A DNA stretch of 64,000 nt from Leptobrachium leishanense (GCA_009667805.1 CM019063.1:355780942-355844941), one strand, 5' to 3'; shown: positions 22,981 to 36,960, counted from the first letter of the stretch. Numbers and translations are program-made. The notes: generated by a model from the sequence alone, not told the origin.

Positions 22981-25385
22981 TGTCAGGTATATTACACAAA
23001 GGAATTTCAAAATGGATGCCTGTAGCCATTTTGTTTTTAAAGACAGTTTCTTTTCTTTTTAATTTTCTCTAGGTTTAGAAATGAACGAGATTTTTTTTAC
23101 AGAGTTCATTCCTGGGTGAAGTCTTTTATATTTTTTTAAGAAGTGCCAGACATGAAGGAACCTAGAATGTTTGTGTGTGATAAGGCTAGGGTTAAGTGCT
23201 AAGACGTGTCATAATTAAATTTATTGGTCTGTCTTAAGTTTCTAAAACAAAAGAGATTTTGTCTTTTGGGTATAGGAATAAGAGTTAATATCCCTAATAT
23301 AGATTTATATTCACAAAATATATGTTTATAATCAAGGTATATTTTATTATATTTACAGTAGGAAATATATACTCCAAAAAATATTGTAGAAAGTATATAA
23401 TTGGTAAATAATAAAATTTACTAAAGAATAGATTTTGTTGAGTTAACCAGAAAAGAATTTAGGCTAGGGTCAAACGAAAGCATTTTTACAAGCGAACGTA
23501 AAGAAGTGCGTCCGAACGCATTGACGTATTTTTTCATGGAATACGCGAAAACGGTCATACGATGCGCATTTTTGTGCGTGATTTTTTACAGATCCAAACC
23601 AGGAAACTTTGGGTGTCTGGACATTATGTTGGCCGGACACGAGCAGGGTCTGACGTCTCCAAATCACACACACACACACACCGCTATGCCGCTGCAGCGC
23701 ACTCTGTACGTCCGTACTAGCGGTTCTGCGTTCTCGAAAAAATGTGTTCATTTTCCACTTGCGTTGCGCGGCCGGACTTTCGTGCGACCATACTTCGTAT
23801 ATTGGCTGTCATTGCCCATCATTTGCTGCTAGTGCGGCCGTGATTATGTGCGCCAGAACGCACGTTAAAAGTGCGCTGGTCTGACCCCAGCCTTAGCTGA
23901 TAGGACTCTGAGTAAGTAATTTCAAAAGGGGGTGAGGATATAAATCAGAGATGATAGGTAGAGACACAGTGTCTAATGTCTAATTGGGAGAAGAGAAGGT
24001 CCTTTGTGTAGATTGACCTTTTGACCCGAGATAAGATATTAAAAAGAAATGGTGGAATTAATTAAGAAGTGTCTGCCCTCTAGAGGATAGTAAATAAGAA
24101 TACTGCCCTCTAGAGGATAGTAAATATATCAATAATATTGCCATTGACGTCAAATTGGCTATAATAAGCGGCAGTTATTTGCAAGTCAGTCGGAGATTCC
24201 AGCACTCACAGACTCACACCGCAATGCATTCAGACGTCCAGTACACATGACACTCTGAAGTCGGAGATTCCAGCATTCAGAGACTCACACTGCCATGCAT
24301 TACACATGACCCTCTGAGAGTCCAAGATTCCAACACTCAGACTCACACCACGATGCAGGCAGATCCCAAGACATGAGGCAATCAAGATTCTCACCAAATC
24401 TCTAACTCACATGCATTGATTATCTGATCGATAATATTCACACATTCCAAAATTATTTCATCAGGAATTCCAAGGCAGACTTATCAACATCCAAATTGGA
24501 CAGGTAATGTATGAAAAAAAAGAAGGAATTAATGTAATTATATATATTTGTAGATATTCTTGCAACGTAGACTGAGACTTCTCGGATACGGTTATATCCA
24601 AATTCTAAGTATTTTCTATTCTGCAGATAGAAATATGAAGAAGTGGATATAAGGATTTATTCCTAAAAGAAATGTTGTAGGATTGATACCAAAATATATA
24701 TTGAATTTGGAAATTACTGTGATTAAAATTAATAAGCAAGGAATTATATAACTACAAAATAAAAAGCAAAAGATTAGAAGTTTGATTCTCGAGATTAGGG
24801 GAGGATTCACTAAATAAGTTTTTATCACTTCTCATTAAATTGGCTCATCTTTTGTTGATCCATGTAGCATAGAGATATATATATATATCTATAAGAGCTG
24901 GCTGGTTAAACATTGTTTGCTGGGAAATGCATGTTGTATTAAGCAGAAATGTTTATTAACCATTTGTGTATTAGTTACTAACTGATAAGGTAAATGATAT
25001 TAATCATATATGCAGTTACTAACCGGAGATACATATATTGTGAAGCTAGTTTTTATATGCTGATGGAATGTGGTTTATAAATTTTTGTTTATGATATGAG
25101 ATTTGAAACTTTTTTGTATACGTAATAAATATATATATTTTTATCCGATTATTGTATTTTTCAAAGCAAAACACAGACAATTAAAAGAATTCAGGATAAT
25201 TTCTAAGAAATATAAACGATTGATATTTGTGTCTCGTTTAAGTTTCTTATGAAATAATAATCCCTGATATATTGGAGGCAACTGCCGAGGTAGGTCCAGT
25301 AAGTCCAATATAGACATATTGGAGGCTTGGCTGATAAGTCCAATATATAACATGTTGTATTCATGTGCAGAGATTATTTCCGACA
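22981..25385 (+). repeat. 3' LTR of the endogenous retrovirus
   Basis: Starts TGTCAGGTATATTACAC and ends TTTCCGACA. Longer than the 5' LTR because of the MITE at 23462-23892 and short local duplications near 24070-24300 (for example GCCCTCTAGAGGATAGTAAAT twice). Apart from these the two LTRs are very similar. Confidence 0.9.
23462..23892. mobile_element. Harbinger-type MITE, copy 3
   Basis: 431 bp with inverted ends GGCTAGGGTCAAACG / GTCTGACCCCAGCC, flanked by TTA (23459-23461, 23893-23895). The 5' LTR has the empty site, which fixes the ends and the 3-bp duplication exactly. Confidence 0.9.
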
Positions 25386-25472
25386 TAGCCCTATAATAAT
25401 CAGAGAGAAAGATACCGTGCAGATTTAAATCCACCTCCTTTTTTCTTCATTCTTAAAAGTTCATTGTAAAAA
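25386..25472 (-). mobile_element. PLE1 fragment between ERV and palindromic element
   Basis: Matches PLE2 at about 27990-28080 in reverse (CTTTTAAGAATGAAG, GGATTTAAATCTGCACGG). It carries PLE codons that connect, across the ERV, to 3446 and, across the palindromic element, to 27487. Confidence 0.85.
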
Positions 25473-27486
25473 GCTTTAATGAAATTATAGATAGAACCTT
25501 TGTAGCGCATCAAAAATAGATTTAAAGGTAGACTTCAACAAACCGGTATATCAAACATAAAGTGCTTCAGTCTTAAAGTGCTTCAATCTTAAAGTAACAA
25601 ATATTCAATCAATGTACACATATAAAAGTGCAATGTGCCCTAGAACACAGTAAAGTGCAACAATATATAAAATTCCAGCAGTGCGATGGGTATAAGAGAG
25701 TCTATAAAGTGCAAGTGTCCAAATGTGCAAAATGTGTAAATCCAATGATATCCAATACAACAGTATGAATACCAGTGGGAAAAATTCCTTAAAATTTACT
25801 TCTCTTTATGTTCAAGCGATGCACAAATATAGTCCTCCTTTCTTGGTCTGTGTATCTCTTGCCGTCTCTCAATAATGGAGAGGATAGCCAGAAAGGAGAA
25901 AAAAGTGAGAGAAAGAAAAAAGAGAAAAAATAAAAATAAAAAAAAATAGATTCGAGGGGAGAGAAAAGATGAAGAAATAATCGTGCAGAAAATTGCAATT
26001 AAACATGGCAAATAAATCACTCGTAGAAATATGGAAACTCACATTTATAAGAGCCCAAAAAATCCCTGGCTCTAGGTTTAGGGGCTTCCAGCCATATAGA
26101 GGGTGGCGTATCCCTTCTTAAATCTTCAACTCTGGTTGCGATGGCTACAATAAGATAATAGACGACGCTCCCATAGTATATTACCGTATTATGATAAAAA
26201 GAGGTAATAATGTATTGAACTCACCAGATATGGAGCCTCTTCCACACAGGCTCACACCGTCTGAGGGCCAGATATCAGGAGCTTTCAAGCGGTGGCAAGT
26301 ATATATCCAAGGAGAGTAGTCGAGACGCGTTTCAGCATTAACAGCTTTCCTCAGTCGGTATAATTAGGTGCTGTTTGGAGATTTTTTGGACAATAGTGCA
26401 CCTAAATATACCGACTGAGGAAGGCTGTTAATACCGAAATGCGTTTCGACTACTCTCCTTGGATATATACTTGCCACCGCTTGAAAGCTCCTGATATCTG
26501 GCCCTCAGACGGTTGGGAAGAGGTTCTGGGTATCCACCATAGTGTACCTGATGCTGTATTGAGTAAGCCTGTGTTGAAGAGGCTCCATATCTGGTGAGCT
26601 CAATACATTACCTCTTTTTATCATAATACGGTAATATACTATGGGAGCGCTGTCTATTATCTTATTGTAGCCATCGCAACCAGAGTTGAAGATTTAAGAA
26701 GGGATACGCCACCCTCTATATGGCTGGAAGCCCCTAAACCTAGAGCCAGGGATTTTTTTGGGCTCTTATAAATGTGAGTTTCCATATTTCTACGAGTGAT
26801 TTATTTGCCATATTTAATTGGGATTTTCTGCACGATTATTTCTTCATTTTTTCTCTCCCCTCGAATCCTTTTTTTTTCTCTCTTTCTCACTTTTTTCTCC
26901 TTTCTGGCTATCCTCTCCATTATTGAGAGACGGCAAGAGATACACAGACCAAGAAAGGAGGACTATATTTGTGCATCGCTTGAACATAAAGAGAAGTAAA
27001 TTAAGTAATTTTTCCCACTGGTATTCATACTGTTGTATATTGGATATCATTGGATTTGCACATTTTGCACATTTGAACACTGTTGCACTTTATAGACTCT
27101 CTTATACCCATCGCACTGCTGGAATTTTATATATTGTTGCACTTTACTGTGTTCTATGGCACATTGCACTTTTATATGTGTACATTGATTGAATATTTGT
27201 CACCTTAAGATTGAAGCACTTTAAGACTGAAGCATTTTATGTTTGATATACCTCTTTGTTGAAGTCTACCTTTAAATCTATTTTTGATGCGCTACAAAGG
27301 TTCTATCTATAATTTCATTTTTGGTTAATGCAGATTTTGGTTGTTTTTTCTGTATATTGCGCTTACCCCTTTGGGCAGCATCTCACTACTTATTAGTTAT
27401 AATTTAACTACTTCATAACACTATAGTAATCTGGTTTATAAATAGGCGCCTACGCTGTATGAGATATATATATATCTTTCTTCTTT
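25473..27486. mobile_element. 2-kb palindromic (foldback) element, Penelope-related
   Basis: Two arms of about 0.9 kb (25473-26377 and 26396-27320) are near-perfect reverse complements around an 18-nt centre, followed by a unique 165-bp tail. It is flanked by ATTGTAAAAA (25463-25472 and 27487-27496). The right arm has about 50 extra bases near 26540. Each arm carries a hammerhead-like core near the centre, pointing outward. ORFs in the arms (such as 26818-27192) have no recognisable product. Hammerheads and a long, variable TSD suggest two inverted Penelope 3'/pLTR segments. Confidence 0.7.
26320..26358 (-). ncRNA. hammerhead-like ribozyme core in left arm
   Basis: On minus: CTGAGGA, helix II AGC/GCT with a seven-base loop, GAAA, then CGCGTC. 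The A-CGCG-T around helix III is self-complementary, so it could close only as a dimer. Helix I is CGA with TCG across the core. CTGANGA...GAAA is the conserved hammerhead core. The plus-strand partner at 26411-26450 has the same core with a decayed helix II. Confidence 0.5.
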
Positions 27487-27786
27487 ATTGTAAAAATCCT
27501 TATCTGAGTGAGCATATTGCAAATCCTCAGGTTTTTCTGTCCTTAATACCTTTAACGCTTCCTCCTCCGTGATATGTAGAGTCGAAGTTTGTTCCTCATA
27601 AGCCCCAGCCTGCATGAGGAAATCCTCCATGACAGCAACGGTTGGAGTAAGACAACATTTCTTTCTCTTTACTTTTTGGAAAAAGGTTTGTGCAAATGTT
27701 CAGCGGAGCTTGACCCAAAAAATATACAGTCATCCAAAATAGTTCAGCTCACCGCTCTAGTTATCGAAAAATCATGCCGAGGTGCA
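27487..27786 (-). pseudogene. PLE1 5' end and ORF start
   Basis: ATG at 27630 on minus opens MEDFLMQAGAYEEQTSTL, an acidic N terminus that reads to the palindromic insertion and resumes at 25472. PLE2 has the same segment at 27895-28010 but lacks about 150 bp, including this ATG. The 27631-27786 stretch is the PLE1 leader. Confidence 0.6.
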
Positions 27787-27895
27787 AAATCCCAGTGTGA
27801 ATTGATGTAGTGAGAGAAATGGGAGCACTCATGGATTTTGCACCTCGGCATGATTTTTCGATAACTAGAGCGGTGAGCTGAACTATTTTGGAGCA
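27735..27895. repeat. inverted repeat at the PLE1/PLE2 head-to-head junction
   Basis: The arm AAATAGTTCAGCTCACCGCT ... CGGTGAGCTGAACTATTTTG spans about 60 bp on each side of a centre that contains AGTGAGAGAAATGGGAGCAC. That centre is the reverse complement of the PLE 3' end at 37920-37940. The junction therefore joins two 5' ends with a scrap of 3' terminal repeat between them. Confidence 0.8.
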
Positions 27896-28187
27896 AGCTT
27901 CGACTCTACATATCATGGAGGAGGAAGCGGTAAGGTATTGTGGACAGAAACACCTGAGGATTTGCAATATACTCACTCAGATAAAGATCTTTACAATGAA
28001 CTTTTAAGAATGAAGAAAAAAAGAGGTGGATTTAAATCTGCACGGTATCTTTCTGTCTGATTATTATAGGGCTAAGAAAGGCCATAGGGGCTTTCGTGTT
28101 AAAAATGCCCCTACCATCGGCAGACATAAACCTGAACTTTGTAAAAAATGGGTTGCGGTTGCTAATAAGTGTGCTATGGACTGAATG
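27838..28187 (+). mobile_element. PLE2 5' segment
   Basis: Plus-strand counterpart of PLE1 27487-27786 and 25386-25472, then the GFRVKNAPTIGRHK-type segment at about 28095. Interrupted at 28187 by the hAT-type element and resuming at 32650. Confidence 0.8.
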
Positions 28188-28789
28188 CATGGCTGGACTG
28201 GCCTACCGGGATGCCGGGAGAAATTCCGGTAGGCTGTTTAATTTTTGGGTTGCCTGCAGCTTAAATGTTCGCTTGCGCACAAGCTGTGTGCAAGTGAGTG
28301 AGAGACGCTCTGCCGGTCATTGACAGTGTAGAGGTGGATCTGGTGGGATGTCTCTTCCTCCCACTTGTCTCCGCCTCCTCCTCCCATCAGCCACTTGTTC
28401 CCGCTCACAGGAAGTTCTGGGCCACACGCCGATTCGTTTGGATCGAGAGGCAGCAGGGCAGACTCCTAGGTGAGTTGTTGTGAGAGCACCTGCTTTCAAT
28501 CCATTCCTCCCTGCTTCTTCACTCACAGCCCTGCTGCCCCCTCCATGGAAACCAGCACTGCCCAGCCCAGGGTGATGTCATCATGCAGAATTGCTATGTG
28601 CTATGCAGGTGGATAGCTGCCCCCTCCCCCCTGCTGCATTTTGGGAGTGGCTGTGTGGATCTGGGAAGATGGCAGCATCCTGTGTGATAGAAATTTGTGA
28701 ACCAGGTGAGAGGCTGGCATGCTCTGACTTCTAGAGATACATAGTCAGGTCTTTCTCTCCCCAAATTTACAGTCAGATCCCCCTGCCAG

Positions 28790-31700
28790 GGCACCCCCTG
28801 GCCATCACCCTCCCCTGTAAAATACCCCCAGCCTTCACTCCCCCCTGTAAAATACCCCCAGTCTTCACTCCCCCCTGTAAAATACCCCCAGCCTTCACTT
28901 CCCCCTGTAAAATACCCCCAGCCTTCAATCCCCTCAGTAAAATACCCCCAGCCTTCACCCCCCAGTAAAATATCCCCAGCCTTCAATCCCCCTCCAGTAA
29001 AATACCCCCAGTCTCTTCACCCCAAGTAAAATACCCCCAGCCTTCACTCCCCCTTCCAGTAAAATACCCCCAGCCTTCACTCCCCCACCAGTAAAATACC
29101 CCCAGCCTTCTCTCCCCCCAGTGAAATACTCCCATCTTTCACCCACCCAGTAAAATACCCACATCACTCCCCCCAGTAAAATACCCTGGCCTTCACACCC
29201 CCAGTAAAATACCCCCAGTCTTCACTCCCCCCCAACAGTAAAATACCCCCAGCCTGCACACACCCCAGTAAAATTCCCCAGCCTTCACACCCCAACTCCA
29301 GTAAAATAGCCCCAGCCTTCACACCCCCAGTAAAATACCCACAGCCTTCACTCCCCCTTCAAGTAAAATACCCCCAGCCTTCACTCCCCCACCAGTAAAA
29401 TACCCCCAGCCTTCTCTCCCCCACCAGTAAAATACCCCCAGCCTTCTCTCCCCCCAGTGAAATACTCCCATCTTTCACCCACCCAGTAAAATACCCACAT
29501 CACTCCCCCCAGTAAAATACCCCGGCCTTCACACCCCACCAGTAAAATACCCCCAGCCTTCACACACCCCAGTAAAATTCCCCAGCCTTCACACCTCAAC
29601 TCCAGTAAAATAGCCCCAGCCTTCACACCCCCAGTAAAATACCCCCAACCTTCACTCCCCCTTCCAGTAAAATACCCCCAGGCTTCACTCCCCCCCCAGG
29701 AAAAAACCTCGGCCATGACTCCGCCACCCAGGAAAATACCCCAGCCATCACCCCCCCATAAAACACCCCACTGTCACTCCCCCCAGTAAAATTCCGCCAG
29801 CCTTCACTCCCCCTAGAGTAAAATACCCACAGCCTTCACTCCCCCCAGTAAAATATCCCAGCCTTCACACCCCCAGTAAAATACCCCCAGCCTTCACTCC
29901 CCCTTCCAGTAAAATACCCCCAGCCTTCACTCCCCCACCAGTAAAATACCCCCAGCCTTCTCCCCCCCAGTGAAATACTCCCATCTTTCACCCACCCAGT
30001 AAAATACCCACATCACTCCCCCCAGTAAAATACCCCGGCCTTCACACCCCACCAGTAAAATACCCCCAGCCTTCACACACCCCAGTAAAATTCCCCAGCC
30101 TTCACACCTCAACTCCAGTAAAATAGCCCCAGCCTTCACACCCCCAGTAAAATACCCCCAACCTTCACTCCCCCTTCCAGTAAAATACCCCAGCCTTCAC
30201 ACCCCCCAGTAAAATACCCCCAGCCTTCACTCCCCCTTCCAGTAAAATACCCCCAGCCTTCACTTCCCCCTAGTAAAATACCCCCAGCCTTCGATCCCCT
30301 AGTAAAATACCCCAGCCTTCACTCCCCCCCAGGAAAAAACCTCGGCCATGACTCCGCCACCCAGGAAAATACCCCAGCCATCAACCCCCATAAAACACCC
30401 CACTGTCACTCCCCCCAGTAAAACACCGCCAGCCTTCACTCCCCCCTAGAGTAAAATACCCACAGCCTTCACTCCCCCCAGTAAAATATCCCAGCCTTCA
30501 CTCCCCCTTCCAGTAAAATACCCCCAGCCTTCACTCCCCCCCAGGAAAAAACCTCGGCCATGACTCCGCCACCCAGGAAAATACCCCAGCCATCACCCCC
30601 CCATAAAACACCCCACTGTCACTCCCCCAGTAAAATACCGCCAGCCTTCACTCCCCCCTAGAGTAAAATACCCACAGCCTTCACACCCCCCAGTAAAATA
30701 CCCCCAGCCTTCACTCCCCCTTCCAGTAAAATACCCCCAAGCCTTCAATCCCCCTAGTAAAATACCCCCAAGTGAAATACTCCCATCTTTCACCCCCACA
30801 GTAAAATACCCACATCACTCCCCCCAGTAAAATACCCCGGCCAACACTCCCCCACCAGTAAAATACCCCCAGCCTTCACACCCTCCAGTAAAATACCCCC
30901 AGCCTTCACGCCCTCCAGTAAAATACCCCAGCCTTCACGCCCTCCAGTAAAATTCCCCAGCCTTCACACCCCCCAGTAAAATACCCCCAGTCTTCACTCC
31001 CTCACCAGTAAAATACCCCCAGCCTTCACACACCCCAGTAAAATACCCCAGCCTTCACACCCCAACTCCAGTAAAATACCCCAGCCTTCACACCCCCAGT
31101 AAAATACCCCCAGCCTTCACTCCCCCTCCAGTAAAATACCCCCAGCCTTCACTCCCCCTTCCAGTAAAATATCCCCAAGCCTTCAATCCCCCTAATAAAA
31201 TACCCCCAAGTGAAATACTCCCATCTTTCACCCCCCCAGTAAAATACCCACATCACTCCCCCCCAGTAAAATACCCCGGCCAACACTCCCCCACCAGTAA
31301 AATACCCCCAGCCTTCACACCCTCCAGTAAAATACCCCCAACCTTCACACCCTCCAGTAAAACACCCCCAGCCTTCACGCCCTCCAGTAAAATCCCCCCA
31401 GCCTTCACGCCCCCCAGGTAAAATACCCCAGCCTTCACACCCCCCAGTAAAATACCCCTAGCCTTCACTCCCCCTTCCAGTAAAATACCCCCAGCCTTCA
31501 CTCCGCCACCCCGTAAAAACACCCCACCATCACTCCCCCCCGTAAAATACCCCCAGCCTTCACACCCCCCAGTAAAATACCCCAGCCTTCACTCCCCCTT
31601 CCAGTAAAATACCCCCAGCCTTCACTCCCCCAGTAAAATACCCCCAGCCTTCAATCCCCCTAGTAAAATACCCCCAGTCTTCACTCTCCCCAAGTGAAAT

Positions 31701-31905
31701 ACTCCCAGCTTTCACCCCCCAGTAAAATACCCACCATCACTCCCCCAGTAAAATACCCCAGCCATCACTCCCCCCTGTAAAATACCCCAGCCATCACTCC
31801 CCCCCAGGAAAAACCCGGGCCATTCCTCCCCCACCCAGGAAAATACCCCAGCCATCACCCCCCGTAAAACACCCCACCGTCACTCCCCCCACAGTAAAAT
31901 ACCCC
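28790..31905. repeat. C-rich minisatellite, about 31-bp unit
   Basis: About 100 degenerate copies of CAGTAAAATACCCCCAGCCT followed by TCACTCCCCC. Blocks of several hundred bp recur (29030-29200 resembles 29350-29500 and 29890-30020), which points to higher-order duplication. The minus strand is G-rich and gives long Gly/Trp/Phe repeat frames that are not genes. Confidence 0.92.
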
Positions 31906-32309
31906 TGGCCATCACACAAACACACACGTCCAGTCCCCCACAGACAGACATGCACATCCAGCCCCCCTCCACATACCCAGGCCCAACACACACTTATCAA
32001 GTGTAGCCAGAGCCCCCAGAGTGAATGGAGCCCCCACTTTCCTCAGTTATTACCTTCCCCAAGTGACCCCATTAACCCTCCAATTCCACATAGAGAGTGC
32101 CCACACCCCTTCATTTCCCCACAAGGAAAGACCTCATCCCTCCCCCAAAATGAGTGGCCCTATTAACCCCTTCCACCCACTGTAAGGGCCCCAAAACCCT
32201 CTCCCCAAGCCTCAAACAGCAAGGGCCCTAGGCTCTGGCGGCAGACTTCACGCTGCGCGCCCTGTAGCCTAATCAAAGGGGGCCAGCTGCTATCTTGAAG
32301 TCTGTAGGG

Positions 32310-32490
32310 TCACATAGCTCAACAGTAATGTGCAGTGAGTATGAGGGTGTGAACAGAGCTCCACAGTAATGTGCAGTGAGTATGAGGGTGTCACAGAGCT
32401 CCACAGTAATGTGTAGCGAGTATGAGGGTGTCACAGAGCTTCACAGTAATGTGTAGTGAGTATGAGGGTGTCACAGAGCTCCACAGATGC
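32310..32490. repeat. 44-bp tandem repeat
   Basis: Four copies of CACAGAGCTCCACAGTAATG plus TGCAGTGAGTATGAGGGTGT, near the right end of the hAT-type element. Confidence 0.85.
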
Positions 32491-32649
32491 ATGTTCTCCC
32501 TAGCAATACACAGGGCCATGCAACCTGCATGACTAATAATTATCTAAACCATGATGGCCCCCATGATGTTAAAACAACTGTTAATTAATGTTCATACACA
32601 CCACACATTGCTGTGAGTTTAATTGCTTTTAATTCCCAGTCCTGCCCTG

Positions 32650-34281
32650 ACTGGATGATCCTGGTAATAGAGGATGTGGGCATTGAACTTCAATCCATCC
32701 GTTTAAAAATCACACAGTTCGAAAAATTACATGCAGAGCAATTGAGTTCCACTGTGTTTGCGGCTCAATTAACGCGTCTATCTGCAGAGGTGGAAAGGTA
32801 TCGAAGTGAATTAATCAGTTTTAAAAAATAGAAGGTTGAACGAGTAAACTACGACTACTCCTCTCATCGAGTTTACCGCTGGCTAAGTGGTGATAATCCC
32901 CGTTTCACCTCTCGTCGCCCTAAACCACGGGTCCAATGGTCTAAGGTGTCCACGATTGATTTATCTTCAGGAGAATCTGGTTCAGAAGGTGAGATTAAGG
33001 GACAAAATGTTGCTACAGTTTCTGATAAATCTTTTTTAGAACCACTGACTATGGTGTTGGAAGAAAAGAACACTTCCACCAGGATAATCACCAGAGGACA
33101 GACCAATACAAACGCTGCTGAAGGTGAAAGCGAAGAGGACAGAAAGGGAAAATAACCAACTCAAGAACTCGCCCACCATTACCCAGGAAGTAAATCCCAT
33201 ATTCAACCTTTCTAAAAAGAAATTGTCTGCGGCACATCTTAGTGTATTACACAAAGGGTTAACTTTTGTCCCCACCAAACCGCCCACAGTTTTTGAACAA
33301 GATGTAGAACAATTTAAAATGGAGAGAACCTTAGCCATTCAGGAGAGTATGTGGCATATCATCAATAAACACCCACAAGACCTGAGATTAAAAAGTGTCA
33401 AGGATTTCAAGGATGTCAAGGATTTTAGGTCATTCAACCCTTTCGTTAAATCATTTTCTCAAATGGTCCAACAATCGGTACTAGAAACCAAATCAACTAA
33501 TAAACATTGTGTCCCTTTTAATCTGAGTATGGAAGAACACAGAGCAGTGCAAGATTTAGCCAACGATCCTGGTATCATAATACATGCAGCCGATAAGGGT
33601 GGCGGCATAGTCATCATGGACTATCAAATGTACCGCACAGAGGTAATATCCCAATTATCTGATGAAACCACGTACAGGAAATTACCGGGGGATCCCGTTA
33701 AAATCTTCAACAGAATTTCGTCAACTGTCCAATTGGGGGTTCAGGCTGGATATATCACTGAAAATATGGGAAAATTTCTAACTACTACACATCCACGTGT
33801 ACCTGTCTTATACACCGTCCCCAAGGTACATAAAGACTCCCACCATCCCCCTGGACGACCGATCGTTTCGGCCCGAGGTGGCCTATTAGAGTAGGGTAAA
33901 TTTATCGACAGCTGCTGTAAGGATACAGTAAAACAATTACCCACTTGCTTAAAAGATACCAAACATTTTCTTCAACAAATTGAGGCTTTACCATTGCCAA
34001 ACAATGAGATTTTATTGGCCACCTTAAATGTAAATATTACCTATATACGGTAATTCCACATGAACAAGGAATGGATACGTTCAGACGCACCATGTTAAGC
34101 TCAATGCACTACAATGGTCCACCTATTGAATTCCTGATGGAACTGCTACGCATCTCGCTTGAATGCAACTACTTTAAATTTGAAAAGTCGTTCGATTTAC
34201 AAGTAGCTGGGTTAGCCATGGGTACCGCCATGGCACCATCCTATGCCACCGTATATATGCATGCCTTTGAACATGAATATA
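32650..34281 (+). pseudogene. PLE2 N-terminal and RT region, first part
   Basis: Matches PLE1 3430-1745 in reverse. It shows the Ser/acidic segment (SSGESGSEGEIKGQ) and RT motifs AADKGGGIVIMD and YTVPKVHKD. Defects include a stop near 32829, a frame change near 33155, a stop near 33893 and a short deletion or substitution near 34030. The Tc1 element enters at a TA within the codons after NVYM-like sequence. Confidence 0.8.
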
Positions 34282-35897
<1,616 letters not shown>

Positions 35898-36960
35898 TAT
35901 CCTACCCAACTTTAGGGATATAATTCTTCTGTACACTCGTTTTGTCGACGATATTTTTATTGTCTGGAGTGGCACGTCAAAAACGTTTGACATGATGGTC
36001 AGTAATATTAATCTACTCCCTATGACCATTATGGTCATCAGCAGCACCAGTGAGATTTGTTTTCTTGATGTAAAAATCTTTAAAGATGGCAATAAATTGG
36101 GATACACTCTATTCCAGAAGGACACAGACAGGAACACACTACTGCAGGCGTCAAGCTTCCACCCCAAACATCTCAAAGCCTCATTACCTATTTCCCAATA
36201 TTTAAGGGTCCTGAGATATAACTCCAATGATGAACGACGTGAAATATAAATTGAGGAAATGACAAAGAAATTTGTCAAGAGGTTATACCAAGAAGATTTG
36301 AAGTGAGGCTTTAATGAAAGCTAGATCTAGGTATACGCAACCGAAGACAAAAATGAATGAACAAACCTCAAGAATTGTATTACCTCTCACGTATCACACT
36401 GAAGGGGCACAGATGGCCTCTCACATACGTAAACATTGGCAGTTATTTCAGTTCGATAACGCTCTACCTCCACATTTCGTTACCCTCCATTAATTAGTTT
36501 TAAGAGGACTAGGAATCTTAAAGAGTTATTGGTGAAGACGGATCCCATATCTTCATATGAACAAAGAAATTTTTTTCAAACATTAGGTTGCTTTCAATGT
36601 CTTGACTGTGTCACCTGTCGGCATATGACATCGGGGTCCACTTTTGCTCATCCACACACAGGGAAGAGGTATAAGATTAAACACCGAATTACCTGCCTCA
36701 CGGATCATATAGTGTACCTAATCACCTGCCCTTGCGGCCTATCGTATGTAGGCAAAACGGATTTAACCGTCCGTGACCGCATAAGGGGTCACAGATCAGC
36801 CATTAACATGGCATACAGGGACGGCCACACTGACAAGCCTGTGGCCAAAATTTTTTTGAGTTACGCCATTCATTACCCACTCTTAAGTTCATTGTTATAG
36901 ATCATGTACCGCCACTTCAACGAGGAGGTGACCGCTCACAACGCCTTCTTCAAAGAGAGA
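35898..36960 (+). pseudogene. PLE2 RT end and GIY-YIG endonuclease
   Basis: Continues RT with FVDDIFIVW, FLDVKIFKDG and YTLFQKDTDRN, then a stop near 36247. The endonuclease follows with the Cys cluster CFQCLDCVTC, VYLITC, LSYVGKT and RIRGHRS. It is open to about 36898 after a shift near 36480. It keeps the roughly 78 bp between RT and nuclease that PLE1 lost. Confidence 0.82.

Larger units (their letters stand above)
3447..25385 (+). mobile_element. endogenous retrovirus with about 1.9-kb LTRs, heavily interrupted
   Basis: Plus-strand provirus bounded by LTRs (3447-5329 and 22981-25385) and by the 4-bp duplication TAGC (3443-3446 and 25386-25389). Order: LTR, candidate primer site, coiled-coil gag, in-frame UGA, protease, RT, a connection domain of ancestral RNase H type, a second RNase H, integrase, a short membrane-protein ORF, polypurine tract, LTR. 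RT-connection-RNase H-integrase is the retroviral rather than the simple Ty3/gypsy plan. It is dead: there are frameshifts, nonsense codons and four nested insertions. The genus is undecided; an epsilon-, gamma- or spuma-related lineage are all possible. Confidence 0.85.
28188..32649. mobile_element. hAT-type non-autonomous element carrying a giant minisatellite
   Basis: Flanked by ACTGAATG (28180-28187) and ACTGGATG (32650-32657), an 8-bp duplication with one difference; PLE1 shows ACTGGATG at the empty site. Imperfect inverted ends are CATGGCTGGACTGG and CAGGGCAGGACTGG. No transposase is found. The interior is a palindromic start (CCTACCGGGAT..., ATTCCGGTAGG), a 3.1-kb C-rich array, and a short 44-bp array before the right end. 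The superfamily call rests on the TSD length. Confidence 0.7.

Noticed and set aside
26818..27192. 124-codon frame in the palindrome
   Set aside because: Hydrophobic low-complexity product in an inverted-repeat arm; no domain, not preserved in the other arm.
28594..31522. Gly/Trp/Phe-rich minus frames (YFTGG repeats)
   Set aside because: Products of the C-rich minisatellite; no conservation of length or start.
28790..31905. CRISPR-like regular repeat array
   Set aside because: No unique spacers; degenerate head-to-tail minisatellite in a eukaryotic genome.
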